This document shows, piece after piece, positions 1 to 6,125 of a stretch of 21,142 nucleotides of DNA. Position 1 is the stretch's first letter. Every line of letters starts with the position of its first letter. Origin of the DNA: a virus. Position numbers and translations under genes: made by a program. Where the stretch lies: positions 1 to 21,142 of IMG/VR virus record IMGVR_UViG_3300010413_002680, one strand, 5' to 3'. The notes beneath the pieces were generated by a model. That model saw only the letters and a program-made list of their open reading frames with translations, was not told where the DNA came from and made no database searches.

Positions 1-2
1 GT

Positions 3-152
3 CAACACCCGCCGTTGCGACCCCGCGCGATCCCCGCCTCGTGCCCCCTGCGAAAATCGCCCGCGCTCATCATGCTAAAAGAAGAAGCCGACCAAATAGG
101 GACGATGCTTACTCGTCTCGGTGAGCGCCTATTCGGAAAGATCACAAAATGA
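3..152 (+). CDS. C-terminal end of an unidentified protein (5' partial)
   Basis: An open frame enters from the left edge and runs 49 codons to a TGA at 150-152. The stop overlaps the ATG of the next gene in an ATGA arrangement, which is the usual coupling in this operon and is the main reason to believe the frame. The visible part starts with a Pro/Arg-rich stretch that looks like a linker, followed by a short probable helix containing EEADQIG and RLGERLFGK. An internal ATG at 72 could instead start a 26-residue peptide, but the frame is open upstream of it. No family can be assigned from so short a tail. Confidence 0.45.
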   Translation, partial: QHPPLRPRAIPASCPLRKSPALIMLKEEADQIGTMLTRLGERLFGKITK

Positions 153-451
153 AACCCGGCAACTTCGCACTTATCGAAGAGGTACGCAACGGATCATGTG
201 TTCCCTTGATAACTGTCGACTCGACCGCGGTCGCGAAGCGTGTTGTACGCCAAGCAATTCGAAAGCTCTCCGCCGACGAGAAAGCAGAAATCGAATTCAG
301 AATCACCCGTTTTACCAACCACAAATCAAGCTATCAGTGGATCGTTCACACCGTTCCCGGTGCCGGGCTATGGTGTTGGACAAAAACCTACCGGAACCTA
401 TTTAAACTCACGTTTACCCAAAAACAACTTATGAAATTCGCGCAAAAATGA
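149..451 (+). CDS. Unknown 100-residue protein
   Basis: I do not recognise this protein. It starts with an ATG that overlaps the previous stop (ATGA) and ends with the same overlap into the methyltransferase gene at 448, so it is translationally coupled on both sides. The first half is mixed and charged, with a probable helix around residues 45-58 (LSADEKAEIEFRI). The second half is aromatic and basic (YQWIVHTV, GLWCWTKTYRNLFKL), which resembles a small compact beta domain that could bind nucleic acid, but this is only an impression. No cysteine cluster, signal peptide or membrane segment is visible. The coupling to a DNA methyltransferase suggests co-expression and does not by itself show shared function. 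Confidence 0.65.
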   Translation: MKPGNFALIEEVRNGSCVPLITVDSTAVAKRVVRQAIRKLSADEKAEIEFRITRFTNHKSSYQWIVHTVPGAGLWCWTKTYRNLFKLTFTQKQLMKFAQK

Positions 452-1272
452 AACTCGAAGTCGTCCTACCAACGCTCGCCGGTGCCAACTACGAAATCGT
501 GTACATCGATCCGTCATGGATGTATTACGGTGACAAGTTCAAAGATCAAGCCGCGGGCAAGCACTACGAATGCATGGTATTCGACGACATCGCCGCGCTG
601 CCAGTCCGCGAAATCATGGCGAAGCACTCCGTTCTATTTTGTTGGATCACATCCCCACTCGCCTTTTATCAAATGCTGACGGTCGCACAATGGGGGTTGT
701 ACTACCGTGGATTCACTTACGTGTGGGTAAAAACTCGAAAAGATGGTGGACTTATCCACGGGCAAGGTGTTCGCCCCACACTTACGAAATCAAGTGTAGA
801 AGTACTCACCGCGTGGACACCGAACAAACGCGGTCGCCCGTTCAAAATCTTCACCGAAAAGCAAGCACAAGTGCACCCACTTCCCCGCCCACCGCGACAT
901 AGTGAGAAGCCGGCAATATTCCGCGACCTCATTGTTGAGCTCTGCGGTGACCGGAAGCGTATCGAACTGTGGGCGCGCGACCCCGTCCCGCCGGATTGGA
1001 ATTGTGTTGGTGATGAACTGAAATGTGATAGAATTTCACCTTTTACACCGGAAATAATCATGGCAAACACCGAACGACCACACTGGCTTACAGAAGAAGA
1101 AGGCGCCGCACTCGGACCGCTTACCTCAAAACCTGAACACGACGGCGATCCCACTGCCAGATTCGGAAACCTGTGGTATTTCTTTGACGAAAATTGGATT
1201 CGACTGCGCGGTCCCTTCAAAACCCGCAAATCATGTCGAACCGCCTGTAAACGCTACGCAAAAACACTATGA
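448..1272 (+). CDS. MT-A70-like adenine methyltransferase with extra C-terminal domain
   Basis: This is probably an AdoMet-dependent N6-adenine methyltransferase of the MT-A70 class, acting on DNA or RNA. The family's catalytic motif DPPW appears here as DPSW (residues 21-24). The other family features are present: a Phe/Cys-Trp strand (VLFCWIT), a Trp-Val-Lys strand (YVWVKTRKDG), and the C-terminal HSEKP helix followed by RIELWAR, which matches the HSxKP...ELFAR pattern that binds AdoMet. About 195 residues make up this domain. Residues 205-274 form an extension with a GNLWYFFDENW...RGPF...SCRTACKRYA pattern that I do not recognise; it starts at an internal Met (1060) in the same frame. The gene overlaps its upstream neighbour by ATGA. 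The Pro-to-Ser change in the catalytic motif leaves activity uncertain. Confidence 0.85.
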   Translation: MKLEVVLPTLAGANYEIVYIDPSWMYYGDKFKDQAAGKHYECMVFDDIAALPVREIMAKHSVLFCWITSPLAFYQMLTVAQWGLYYRGFTYVWVKTRKDGGLIHGQGVRPTLTKSSVEVLTAWTPNKRGRPFKIFTEKQAQVHPLPRPPRHSEKPAIFRDLIVELCGDRKRIELWARDPVPPDWNCVGDELKCDRISPFTPEIIMANTERPHWLTEEEGAALGPLTSKPEHDGDPTARFGNLWYFFDENWIRLRGPFKTRKSCRTACKRYAKTL

Positions 1273-1278
1273 GGTATC

Positions 1279-1461
1279 ATGACTACTAAACACGCAAATC
1301 AGGAGATCGTCGCACAACGTATCGAGACAATCAAACGTAATCCCCGCATGCACGCGCGCAACTCCCTCGAAGCAATGGAGTTCTGTACGGTCGACGGAAC
1401 CGTGCACCTTGACATCCTCGAAGCTCACGAAGCTCACGCCGCCGATACGTGCAGTGAGTAA
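1279..1461 (+). CDS. Small protein, first of a tandem paralog pair
   Basis: This 60-residue protein has no family I recognise. It starts 6 bases after the methyltransferase gene, with a GAGG ribosome site just upstream. Its sequence aligns along nearly its whole length with the N-terminal 50 residues of the next gene: both have QEI, RIE.I, a conserved Pro and His (NPRMH and YPEQH), a Cys-Val-Gly segment (CTVDG and CMVAG), and a closing L.AH...A. It appears to be the minimal version of that domain and lacks the Cys-rich tail of its neighbour. It is probably helical and soluble. Duplication followed by tail gain or loss is the simplest explanation. Confidence 0.7.
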   Translation: MTTKHANQEIVAQRIETIKRNPRMHARNSLEAMEFCTVDGTVHLDILEAHEAHAADTCSE

Positions 1462-1463
1462 CC

Positions 1464-1811
1464 ATGAAAAACGAGCAACTAAAACAAGAAATTCATGATC
1501 GCATCGAGCATATCCAAAAGTACCCGGAACAGCACCGACACGCATTTGAAGAACTAACTAAGTGCTGTATGGTAGCCGGCTTGTTTAACCTCGCGCTACT
1601 CGATGCACATAGTAGATACGCACCATGCGGGCAAAATGGCGGAAGTAAATGCGACACCGTCGACGGACCGTGCTCATGTGGTGCATGGCATGACCGAACA
1701 TGTGGCGATTGTAAAGCGTCAAATCTCAAAGGTAACGGTGTGTTGAAATGCCGCACGCACCCGAAACTGTGGATCATCGCATCCACCCCAGCGTGTAAGG
1801 ACTTCGAATAA
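1464..1811 (+). CDS. Small protein with Cys-rich tail, second of a tandem paralog pair
   Basis: This 115-residue protein has no family I recognise. Residues 5-52 repeat the domain of the preceding 60-residue protein (QEI, RIEHI, YPEQH, CMVAG, LLDAH). The remainder is a Cys/His-rich tail, with cysteines in CGQNGGSKC, CSCGAWHDRTCGDC and CRTH, enough ligands for one or two zinc sites. The start follows the previous stop by two bases, and the TAA stop overlaps the ATG of the methyltransferase at 1811 (TAATG). Its place between two methyltransferases could mean a nucleic-acid-binding accessory, but the sequence does not prove it. Confidence 0.75.
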   Translation: MKNEQLKQEIHDRIEHIQKYPEQHRHAFEELTKCCMVAGLFNLALLDAHSRYAPCGQNGGSKCDTVDGPCSCGAWHDRTCGDCKASNLKGNGVLKCRTHPKLWIIASTPACKDFE

Positions 1812-2434
1812 TGCTACAGTTCACCAACCCCGGAACCTTCGTACGCCGCGACGCGATCGACATGCTCGATGAATACAGTGCCCTTGCACAATTCGTGCTT
1901 CTTGATCCACCGTACGAAGACATCGGGTTAATTCGCAATGTGATCGTAATGGCTCTAATACGCCGAAGTCAGCTCAACATAAAAAATGCGATCGCCTGTT
2001 TCATGTGGTTGAAAGATGTCCCCGAAGTCTTCGACGGGTTGGCGTATCGCGGAGCCGAAGAGACGCGCTTACCGGCTTATCCCAACAATATCACCGTATG
2101 GGAAAAACCACAGTCAACAAAGAATACGAGCAAAGACTATTCCAACTTTCTCGAAGCGATCTGTGTGTGGCACGGTGATTACTTCAATAAAGAGCTGCAC
2201 TGGGCAAACCGCACCGGGATCTTTGTCGATCGCTTAATCGAAAAGCCTCCATTCGCACACAAGAAACCCGACACGCTCGTCGAACGACTTGTGAAGCTCC
2301 ACACCCCGCCGCGCGGATTTGTACTCGACACGTTCGCGGGAACCGGAACCACGAAGAGCGTGTGCGACCGATGCGGGTTTTATAGCATCAGTTCAGACGT
2401 TGACCCAAAAGGCGACCTAGCAAAATTAAAATGA
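1811..2434 (+). CDS. DNA methyltransferase, N4/N6 type with DPPY motif
   Basis: This is an AdoMet-dependent DNA amino-methyltransferase. The catalytic motif DPPY is at residues 32-35. The AdoMet-binding FAGTGTT follows near the C terminus at 174-180, preceded by the characteristic HKKPDTLVERLVKLHTPP segment. Catalytic motif first and AdoMet motif last is the order of the beta class, which methylates adenine N6 or cytosine N4. At 207 residues it is short for the class, so the target-recognition part between the motifs must be compact. The ATG overlaps the preceding stop. No restriction endonuclease is visible nearby, so it probably acts alone, for example to protect phage DNA or mark promoters. 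The sequence specificity cannot be read. Confidence 0.88.
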   Translation: MLQFTNPGTFVRRDAIDMLDEYSALAQFVLLDPPYEDIGLIRNVIVMALIRRSQLNIKNAIACFMWLKDVPEVFDGLAYRGAEETRLPAYPNNITVWEKPQSTKNTSKDYSNFLEAICVWHGDYFNKELHWANRTGIFVDRLIEKPPFAHKKPDTLVERLVKLHTPPRGFVLDTFAGTGTTKSVCDRCGFYSISSDVDPKGDLAKLK

Positions 2435-2475
2435 CCGAATCTTCGCCTTTCTGTGTAATAGGTTAGTGAAGGCTA

Positions 2476-2832
2476 ATGCGTGTACTAATCACAGCGTCGT
2501 CTAGCGTAACCGCAAATGGAATGTTCACCAACGCAATCGTGGAAAGTGGTTTCACACCAACACATATCGTGTTGCATAGATGGGATAAAATGACATTTCG
2601 CCTCACAGCATGGGCACACATCCAAGGATACAAAGTCGAAATAATGCCGGAAGACTACGCACACCTCTACGAAGAGGTCGACGCCGTGGTCGTTGTTCGT
2701 CGCGGTAAAAACGCGACAATATGCCAGCAAGTAATTGCAGGAGCGACACAACATAAGAAAAAGATACATATCCATGAAATCACACACAAAAAACGAAATC
2801 CAAGCTCATCCTACGGAACAATCAGAAGGTAA
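2476..2832 (+). CDS. SLOG-like (DUF2493-like) nucleotide-binding protein
   Basis: The protein begins MRVLITASSS and continues with a Rossmann-like alternation of hydrophobic strands. It has TAWAHIQGYKVEIMPEDY, then VDAVVVVRRG, and finally CQQVIAGATQHKKKIHIHE. This order matches small SLOG-superfamily proteins (DUF2493/YspA-type): an MRVLITG start, an 'A..WA...G..V...PADW' middle, a 'D.vlAf.gG' strand and an 'A...G..v' end. The GGxxGxD segment of canonical members is not clear here, so ligand binding may differ. A GAAGG ribosome site precedes the ATG. Related proteins are thought to bind nucleotide-derived ligands, and some SLOG domains act in phage-defence signalling. A counter-defence role is only speculation. 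Confidence 0.6.
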   Translation: MRVLITASSSVTANGMFTNAIVESGFTPTHIVLHRWDKMTFRLTAWAHIQGYKVEIMPEDYAHLYEEVDAVVVVRRGKNATICQQVIAGATQHKKKIHIHEITHKKRNPSSSYGTIRR

Positions 2833-2836
2833 CCAA

Positions 2837-3112
2837 GTGCCGTACAATTACCCGCGGGAATTGCGAGTCTACGAAAAGGTATTCACACTCCGCGCCACCC
2901 AAAAACAACCAAACACGATACTCCGCTACGAGATCGACCAATGCGAAAGCATCCTACGCGTCGAAGCTCGAACAAGTGGGTGGCACGCAATTCTAGCCGA
3001 CGACTATAAAAGCATTGAAGGTCCCGCCGGCTCAACAATCGCGCATGCGATCGAATACCTCGAGTTCGAAATCGGCTTTCTGCGCGATCTCATCTCACAG
3101 GTCACCAAATGA
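2837..3112 (+). CDS. Unknown 91-residue protein
   Basis: I do not recognise this protein. The frame is open further upstream, overlapping the previous gene, with an ATG at 2774. The GTG at 2837 is preceded by AGAAGG at 2824-2829 with 7-base spacing, and it starts 4 bases after the preceding stop, so I prefer it. The protein has an N-terminal mixed segment (ELRVYEKVFTLR), a middle like an alpha/beta fold (RYEIDQCESILRVEARTSGWHAILADD), and a C-terminal helix (IEYLEFEIGFLRDLISQV). Its stop overlaps the next ATG (ATGATG), so it is translationally coupled to the YkgJ-like gene. Confidence 0.6.
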   Translation: MPYNYPRELRVYEKVFTLRATQKQPNTILRYEIDQCESILRVEARTSGWHAILADDYKSIEGPAGSTIAHAIEYLEFEIGFLRDLISQVTK

Positions 3113-3483
3113 TGCATGGACGCTGCACCGGGCATTGCTGCCGGCATTTCTTCTTAGATTACACTATCGAAGATCTGCAAGCGATGCTCGATCCATCAAA
3201 AGACGTGAGGCGTTGCGAAGACTGTGAAATTATCGCACGTATGGTGATTCCGGCAGAAGTACCCGACCACCTAAAAGGGGAAAAAGGTTGTGAACCGGAA
3301 TACTGTTTCACGTGTCGCCATCTACTACCAAATAACGATTGTTTGATCTATCACGCACGACCGAAGATGTGCCGCAACTACCCGTACGGAAAAAACTGCA
3401 AATACCCCAGATGCACCTACACCGGGCTAGGTGAAGAATACGAAAGTGAAGAAAATGAGCAAGACTGTTTTGAATGCGCATAA
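3109..3483 (+). CDS. YkgJ-like Cys-cluster protein
   Basis: This 124-residue protein carries the cysteine pattern of the YkgJ/zinc- or iron-chelating family. CTGHCCRHF near the N terminus is followed by CEDC, then CFTCRHL, a spaced Cys (NDCLIY), and the diagnostic RPKMCRNYPYGKNC. The family motif is CxxxCCR... with RPxxCRxYP, thought to bind a metal ion or Fe-S cluster. The function is unknown in most members. The whole protein is little more than this metal-binding core plus a Glu-rich tail (EEYESEENEQD) that ends in Cys-Phe-Glu-Cys-Ala. A second, larger member lies at 9242-9877 on the other strand. The gene overlaps both neighbours. Confidence 0.75.
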   Translation: MMHGRCTGHCCRHFFLDYTIEDLQAMLDPSKDVRRCEDCEIIARMVIPAEVPDHLKGEKGCEPEYCFTCRHLLPNNDCLIYHARPKMCRNYPYGKNCKYPRCTYTGLGEEYESEENEQDCFECA

Positions 3484-3964
3484 TGTCCTAGTATTCCTAC
3501 TTCACCACATCAAAAAGTTACGCGCCGATTCCGGCACCCCGCAAATCGTGACCGCCAATCACGAAATCTGGCAACGTGCAGTTTACACACTTCGCCTACA
3601 TTGCAATTCACTATTACTGCACGTGTTCCCGTTCACGCGCCGCGGTCTTATCCATTTCAGTGCCGTACTTGAAAAAACGCTCGACGATCTACCACCTGGC
3701 ACCGTCTCCCGAATCGCAACAACTCACGACACATGGGACACTGTAGATTTTATCCTTCGAGATGAGCTCACAAATATCACCCAACATACCCGAGTAACCT
3801 CGACCACGAATCCAGATTACTACGAAAATGCACTCACCGCCGACCCGAACATCCGCGAAGACACACAAGCGATGTTCGACGAGACCCGTGAACTCGCCGC
3901 GCAATTACTCCCGCTTATCGACGAACGTGTCGAAGCGGAAATTAACAAACAAAAACCGTACTAA
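3455..3964 (+). CDS. Unknown 169-residue protein
   Basis: I do not recognise this protein. The ATG at 3455 is preceded by GTGAAG/AAA and is preferred over the GTG at 3431, which has no ribosome site. Either choice overlaps the end of the YkgJ-like gene by about 30-50 bases. The product looks mainly helical. It has a hydrophobic N-terminal helix (NVLVFLLHHIKKL), a second apolar stretch around HCNSLLLHVFPF that is too short and too polar to call a membrane segment, and a C-terminal acidic helix (ELAAQLLPLIDERVEAEI). No metal or catalytic motif stands out. Confidence 0.7.
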   Translation: MSKTVLNAHNVLVFLLHHIKKLRADSGTPQIVTANHEIWQRAVYTLRLHCNSLLLHVFPFTRRGLIHFSAVLEKTLDDLPPGTVSRIATTHDTWDTVDFILRDELTNITQHTRVTSTTNPDYYENALTADPNIREDTQAMFDETRELAAQLLPLIDERVEAEINKQKPY

Positions 3965-3981
3965 AGGAGAGAGTTGTTTTC

Positions 3982-4527
3982 ATGGAAAAGTCAAATACGA
4001 CAATAGACGGTGTTCGCTTTGCGTACATCCGAGATCCACTGTGCCGCTTACGGGTTGTTACGATCGCCTACACAGTAGACGACGCGCAAGACGGTGACAG
4101 GAAATCGGTAACCTACGCCTGCACCATCAATCGCGTCGAAACCTTCAAACACGCGCCAAGTCGAATCAAAGATCCGAAGCGCACCGACATCCACTGCAAG
4201 GCGACCGCCCGCGATATCGCCCTCGATCGTCTCACGAGCACCGGATTAGGGCACGTCGGGCACTGCTACACCGACAAACCGCAAAATGCGGTGAACGCCA
4301 TCACCGACGAATACATTGCGCAGTGTGCGAAGATAGAAGAGCTACCGCGCCGCAAGCGCAACTTCGGACCGACCATGTACCGCGAAAAAGTCTACCGTGT
4401 CTTGGAACGAGCCAAAGATCAAAGGAACTTCGACAAAACACTTGAAGTTGTGCGCGAACAACTTGTGCACCATCCCGAACAAGCACCCTTTTTTGATAAA
4501 ATTGACGCATGCCAACCATCCGAATAG
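3982..4527 (+). CDS. Unknown 181-residue protein
   Basis: I do not recognise this protein. It starts 17 bases after the previous stop and has a strong AAAGGAGAG ribosome site, although the spacing to the ATG is slightly long. The first half is strand-rich (VRFAYIRDP, LRVVTIAYTV, VTYACTINRV). The second half is helical and basic (LPRRKRNFG, YREKVYRVLERAKDQRNF, LEVVREQLVHH). The mixture of beta core and basic helices could suit nucleic acid binding, but no motif fixes a function. The last 19 bases overlap the start of the dUTPase gene in another frame, so the two are probably co-translated. Confidence 0.7.
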   Translation: MEKSNTTIDGVRFAYIRDPLCRLRVVTIAYTVDDAQDGDRKSVTYACTINRVETFKHAPSRIKDPKRTDIHCKATARDIALDRLTSTGLGHVGHCYTDKPQNAVNAITDEYIAQCAKIEELPRRKRNFGPTMYREKVYRVLERAKDQRNFDKTLEVVREQLVHHPEQAPFFDKIDACQPSE

Positions 4528-4955
4528 CAAAACTCGACAAACCGCACGCAACACTACCGAAGCGCTACTCAGACGGTGCCGCCGGTTTTGATTTGTATGC
4601 GGCAATAGAAAAGGAGACGATCCTATTTGTGGGAGATCGTGCGCTCATACCGACAGGAATCGTAATTGAGATTCCGGTCGGATATGAGGGGCAAATCCGC
4701 CCACGATCAGGACTCGCGCTCAACTACGGGATCACCGTCCTGAACTCCCCCGGAACAATCGACGCCGACTACCGCGGTGAGGTCAACGTCGTACTCATAA
4801 ACCACAGTCAAAGTATGTACACCATCAAACCGGGAGATCGCATTGCACAACTCGTAATCGCACGTGTAATCGATGCACAGTTCGAACTTGTCGAGCGGGA
4901 TGAGCTCTCCCAAACCGACCGCGGACGCCGCGGGCACGGATCAACCGGAAGGTAA
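4509..4955 (+). CDS. dut: dUTP diphosphatase (dUTPase)
   Basis: Trimeric dUTPases hydrolyse dUTP to dUMP and pyrophosphate, keeping uracil out of DNA and feeding thymidylate synthesis. All five family motifs can be followed in this 148-residue protein: I SDGAAGFDLYA, II PRSGLA, III NSPGTIDADYRGE with the catalytic Asp, IV IKPGDRIAQLVIA, and V near the end, RGRRGHGSTGR. Motif V normally reads RGxGGFGSTG. Here one Gly is Arg and the uracil-stacking Phe is His, so substrate affinity may be altered. Length is typical of the family. The start overlaps the upstream gene by 19 bases. The deaminase and NrdJ-like genes elsewhere in the window point to the same dNTP-supply theme. Confidence 0.95.
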   Translation: MPTIRIAKLDKPHATLPKRYSDGAAGFDLYAAIEKETILFVGDRALIPTGIVIEIPVGYEGQIRPRSGLALNYGITVLNSPGTIDADYRGEVNVVLINHSQSMYTIKPGDRIAQLVIARVIDAQFELVERDELSQTDRGRRGHGSTGR

Positions 4956-4959
4956 AACA

Positions 4960-5295
4960 ATGGAAGTCGCGCCCAAACTCGAAACATTGGCTGATCGCCT
5001 CAAATCAACCCGTGAACGCCTGCAGCTATCGGTAGACAATATCGCTCAAGAGATTGCCGTCGAGCCGGTTACAGTGGCAGAATTCGAAAGTGGGGCGCGA
5101 CTTCCAACCCTTCCGCAACTCACACAACTTGCGGGGTGTTTAAACACCTCTACCGATTACTTGCTTGGATTACCGGCGCCGCCGCCCGACAGCCTCTTGA
5201 CGTTGCTCAGTCACGTCAAAGGTCGTCGTCGACTGATCTTGGTCAACGCCGTTCGGTTAGCGCTCGGTGTCGATGATGATAAGCGTGTGCCGTGA
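4960..5295 (+). CDS. XRE/Cro-type helix-turn-helix regulator
   Basis: A 111-residue DNA-binding protein. Residues about 8-65 form an XRE-type helix-turn-helix: LADRLKSTRERLQLSVDNIAQEI, then VEPVTVAEFESGARLPTLPQLTQLAGCLNTSTDYLLGL, which is the standard five-helix pattern with a 'S.G...P....L..LA..L..S.DYLLG' end. The C-terminal 40 residues are a short helix (RRLILVNAVRLALGV) that could dimerise. The ATG at 4960 has GGAAGG at 4947-4952 with 7-base spacing; the frame is open further upstream inside the dUTPase gene, but that would only add an unstructured leader. It is the last gene of the left plus-strand operon and may regulate the promoters in 5296-7168, which is inference. Confidence 0.85.
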   Translation: MEVAPKLETLADRLKSTRERLQLSVDNIAQEIAVEPVTVAEFESGARLPTLPQLTQLAGCLNTSTDYLLGLPAPPPDSLLTLLSHVKGRRRLILVNAVRLALGVDDDKRVP

Positions 5296-5387
5296 CGAGC
5301 GGGGCAAATCGTGGAGTATCCTAGGCAAGGTGTTCAAGGGGTAGTGACATCCAATCGCCTACCACAATCGCGCTTCGTCACGCACAC

Positions 5388-5429
5388 TAGCTGTCAAACA
5401 CAGTGAGTTCGAGACAACAACGACAGCTA
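5388..5429. repeat. Perfect 8-bp inverted repeat, 26-base spacer
   Basis: TAGCTGTC at 5388-5395 is mirrored by GACAGCTA at 5422-5429. The spacer is 26 bases and there is no T-run on either side, so this is not a standard terminator. It lies just downstream of the XRE-type regulator gene and could be a protein-binding site, but position is the only support. Confidence 0.4.
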
Positions 5430-5484
5430 CATTAGGATAGCGCGACCGCGCATTGACAAGCAACAGTAAAATCACCGGCACTTG

Positions 5485-5506
5485 CAAAAAATGACGCAAA
5501 TGTCAT
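5485..5506 (-). terminator. Possible terminator of the 7024-5510 minus-strand operon
   Basis: Read on the minus strand, just past the TGA of the gene ending at 5510, there is ATGAC, a six-base loop ATTTGC, GTCAT, then a run of T residues (A residues at 5486-5491 on the plus strand). The stem is only 5 bp, so it is weak, but the U-run and the position directly after the last gene fit intrinsic termination. Confidence 0.4.
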
Positions 5507-5509
5507 AAA

Positions 5510-5761
5510 TCACACGTCAAATTTGTCACGGATATGCCCGATCACACCCTCAGCAATCCCCTCTATCCGTAGAAGTGTGCCACAGTCAAACAACGTGTTT
5601 GCAGGAGAATTCCCGTAATAAGTTCGAACCGCTATCTCTAACGTCGGAAACGAGTTCTTCAAAATATCTTGCAGTAAAACACCCGCCTCGTGACAAATCT
5701 GCGCTTTGTCTTCCCGCGCGTCGAGTAACAAATGGGTTGCAATGTCAAAATTATAGTGCAT
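5510..5761 (-). CDS. Unknown 83-residue protein
   Basis: I do not recognise this protein. The frame is open upstream of the chosen ATG at 5761. I chose it because AGGAG lies upstream (spacing about 11 bases) and the extended N terminus would run into the hairpin-bearing segment. The product looks like a small alpha/beta protein: a helix (DIATHLLLDAREDKAQICHEAGVLLQDIL), then a strand-rich part (TLEIAVRTYYG), and a C-terminal helix (RIEGIAEGVIGHIRDKF). It is the last gene of a minus-strand group starting at 7024, and a terminator-like hairpin follows it. Confidence 0.6.
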   Translation of the reverse strand: MHYNFDIATHLLLDAREDKAQICHEAGVLLQDILKNSFPTLEIAVRTYYGNSPANTLFDCGTLLRIEGIAEGVIGHIRDKFDV

Positions 5762-5775
5762 TATGATCAGTACTC

Positions 5776-6057
5776 CTATGTTGTTGTCAACGTCAAAATG
5801 TAGTGTCGAAAATGTAGAAATTGCCGCAAATGCGTGTGTACCTGTAGCCAAGTTACGGGTACACACGCCTGCAGCAACTGCGCATAATATAAGCAGTTTT
5901 TAATAAGCGCTTCGAAAAGCGAGTACAGAAGGTAGATCCGCAGAAGTCTACAAGCATGCGGACACTCGCCTCGAAGCAATGCGACGGTCACCCACCCACC
6001 GCGGTACGTGATAAAGAAAACTGATGCAAGTTGAACAAAGAAAAACTCAATAACCAT
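5776..6057 (-). CDS. Doubtful hydrophobic ORF, 93 residues
   Basis: This frame starts at an ATG at 6057 with no convincing ribosome site and stops 14 bases before the next gene. In favour: its position fits the operon and it has two apolar stretches (FFFVQLASVFFITY and YLLYSLFEALIKNCLYYAQLL) that could be membrane helices. Against: the composition is odd (many Leu, Tyr, Phe, Cys and Trp with little acidic content), it crosses a 15-bp hairpin and several smaller ones, and it lacks a Shine-Dalgarno sequence. I think it more likely that this stretch is noncoding and structured. If real, it would be a small membrane protein. Confidence 0.25.
   Translation of the reverse strand: MVIEFFFVQLASVFFITYRGGWVTVALLRGECPHACRLLRIYLLYSLFEALIKNCLYYAQLLQACVPVTWLQVHTHLRQFLHFRHYILTLTTT
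5792..5817 (-). repeat. Tandem CTACATTTT boxes
   Basis: On the minus strand, CTACATTTTCGAC and CTACATTTTGAC lie head to tail about 14 bases apart, roughly 30-55 bases upstream of the ATG at 5761. Further copies are at 6108-6125 (CTACATTTA and CTACATTTT, minus strand) and 12232-12240 (plus strand). All are in noncoding or doubtful DNA upstream of starts. Confidence 0.55.
5832..5868. repeat. Strong 15-bp hairpin
   Basis: GCGTGTGTACCTGTA (5832-5846) pairs with 5854-5868 through 14 Watson-Crick pairs and one G-T wobble (5843 with 5857), closing a 7-base loop at 5847-5853. No T-run follows on either strand, so it is not a simple intrinsic terminator. It is the most stable structure I noticed in the window. 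Possible roles include an RNase III-type processing site, a structured RNA or a DNA site for a dimeric protein. Confidence 0.8.
5876..5901 (+). terminator. Possible plus-strand terminator
   Basis: AACTGC (5876-5881) pairs with GCAGTT (5893-5898) over an 11-base AT-rich loop, and T residues run from 5897 to 5901. Read on the plus strand this resembles a weak intrinsic terminator. It could stop read-through coming from the left operon, which ends about 600 bases earlier. The stem is only 6 bp. Confidence 0.3.
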
Positions 6058-6107
6058 TACGTACAGCTCAGTGTAGCTAAAAAAGACACAAATGCAACAA
6101 AAAAGTA

Positions 6108-6125
6108 AAAATGTAGTAAATGTAG
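6108..6125 (-). repeat. Second pair of CTACATTT boxes
   Basis: Read on the minus strand, CTACATTTA is followed directly by CTACATTTT. The pair lies just past the stop of the gene ending at 6129 and about 50 bases before the ATG of the doubtful ORF at 6057. It repeats the motif found at 5792-5817 and 12232-12240. Confidence 0.5.

Larger units (their letters stand above)
5296..5509. other. Convergent intergenic segment
   Basis: This 214-base segment lies between the plus-strand regulator gene and the minus-strand gene ending at 5510. No open frame of useful size was seen. It holds a perfect inverted repeat at 5388-5395 and 5422-5429 and the terminator-like hairpin at 5485-5506, each listed separately. 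No rho-independent terminator is obvious for the plus-strand operon immediately after 5295. Confidence 0.6.

Noticed and set aside
717-1229. Long antisense open frame opposite the MT-A70-like gene
   Set aside because: It is a shadow of a strongly supported gene, with Ser/Arg-rich composition typical of antisense frames and no ribosome site.
448-2434. Restriction-modification system
   Set aside because: Methyltransferases are present but no open frame nearby shows endonuclease motifs, and the genes between them are small paralogs without such motifs.
5932-5962. Possible pseudoknot from interleaved GTAGA/TCTAC and TCCGCA/TGCGGA
   Set aside because: The geometry leaves no bases for one of the crossing loops, so the two helices are more likely alternatives. 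Short 5-6 bp pairings also arise by chance in 370 bases.
5881-6000. TTCGAA-containing stem as part of a tRNA
   Set aside because: No acceptor stem, anticodon arm or proper 7-base T-loop geometry could be assembled on either strand.
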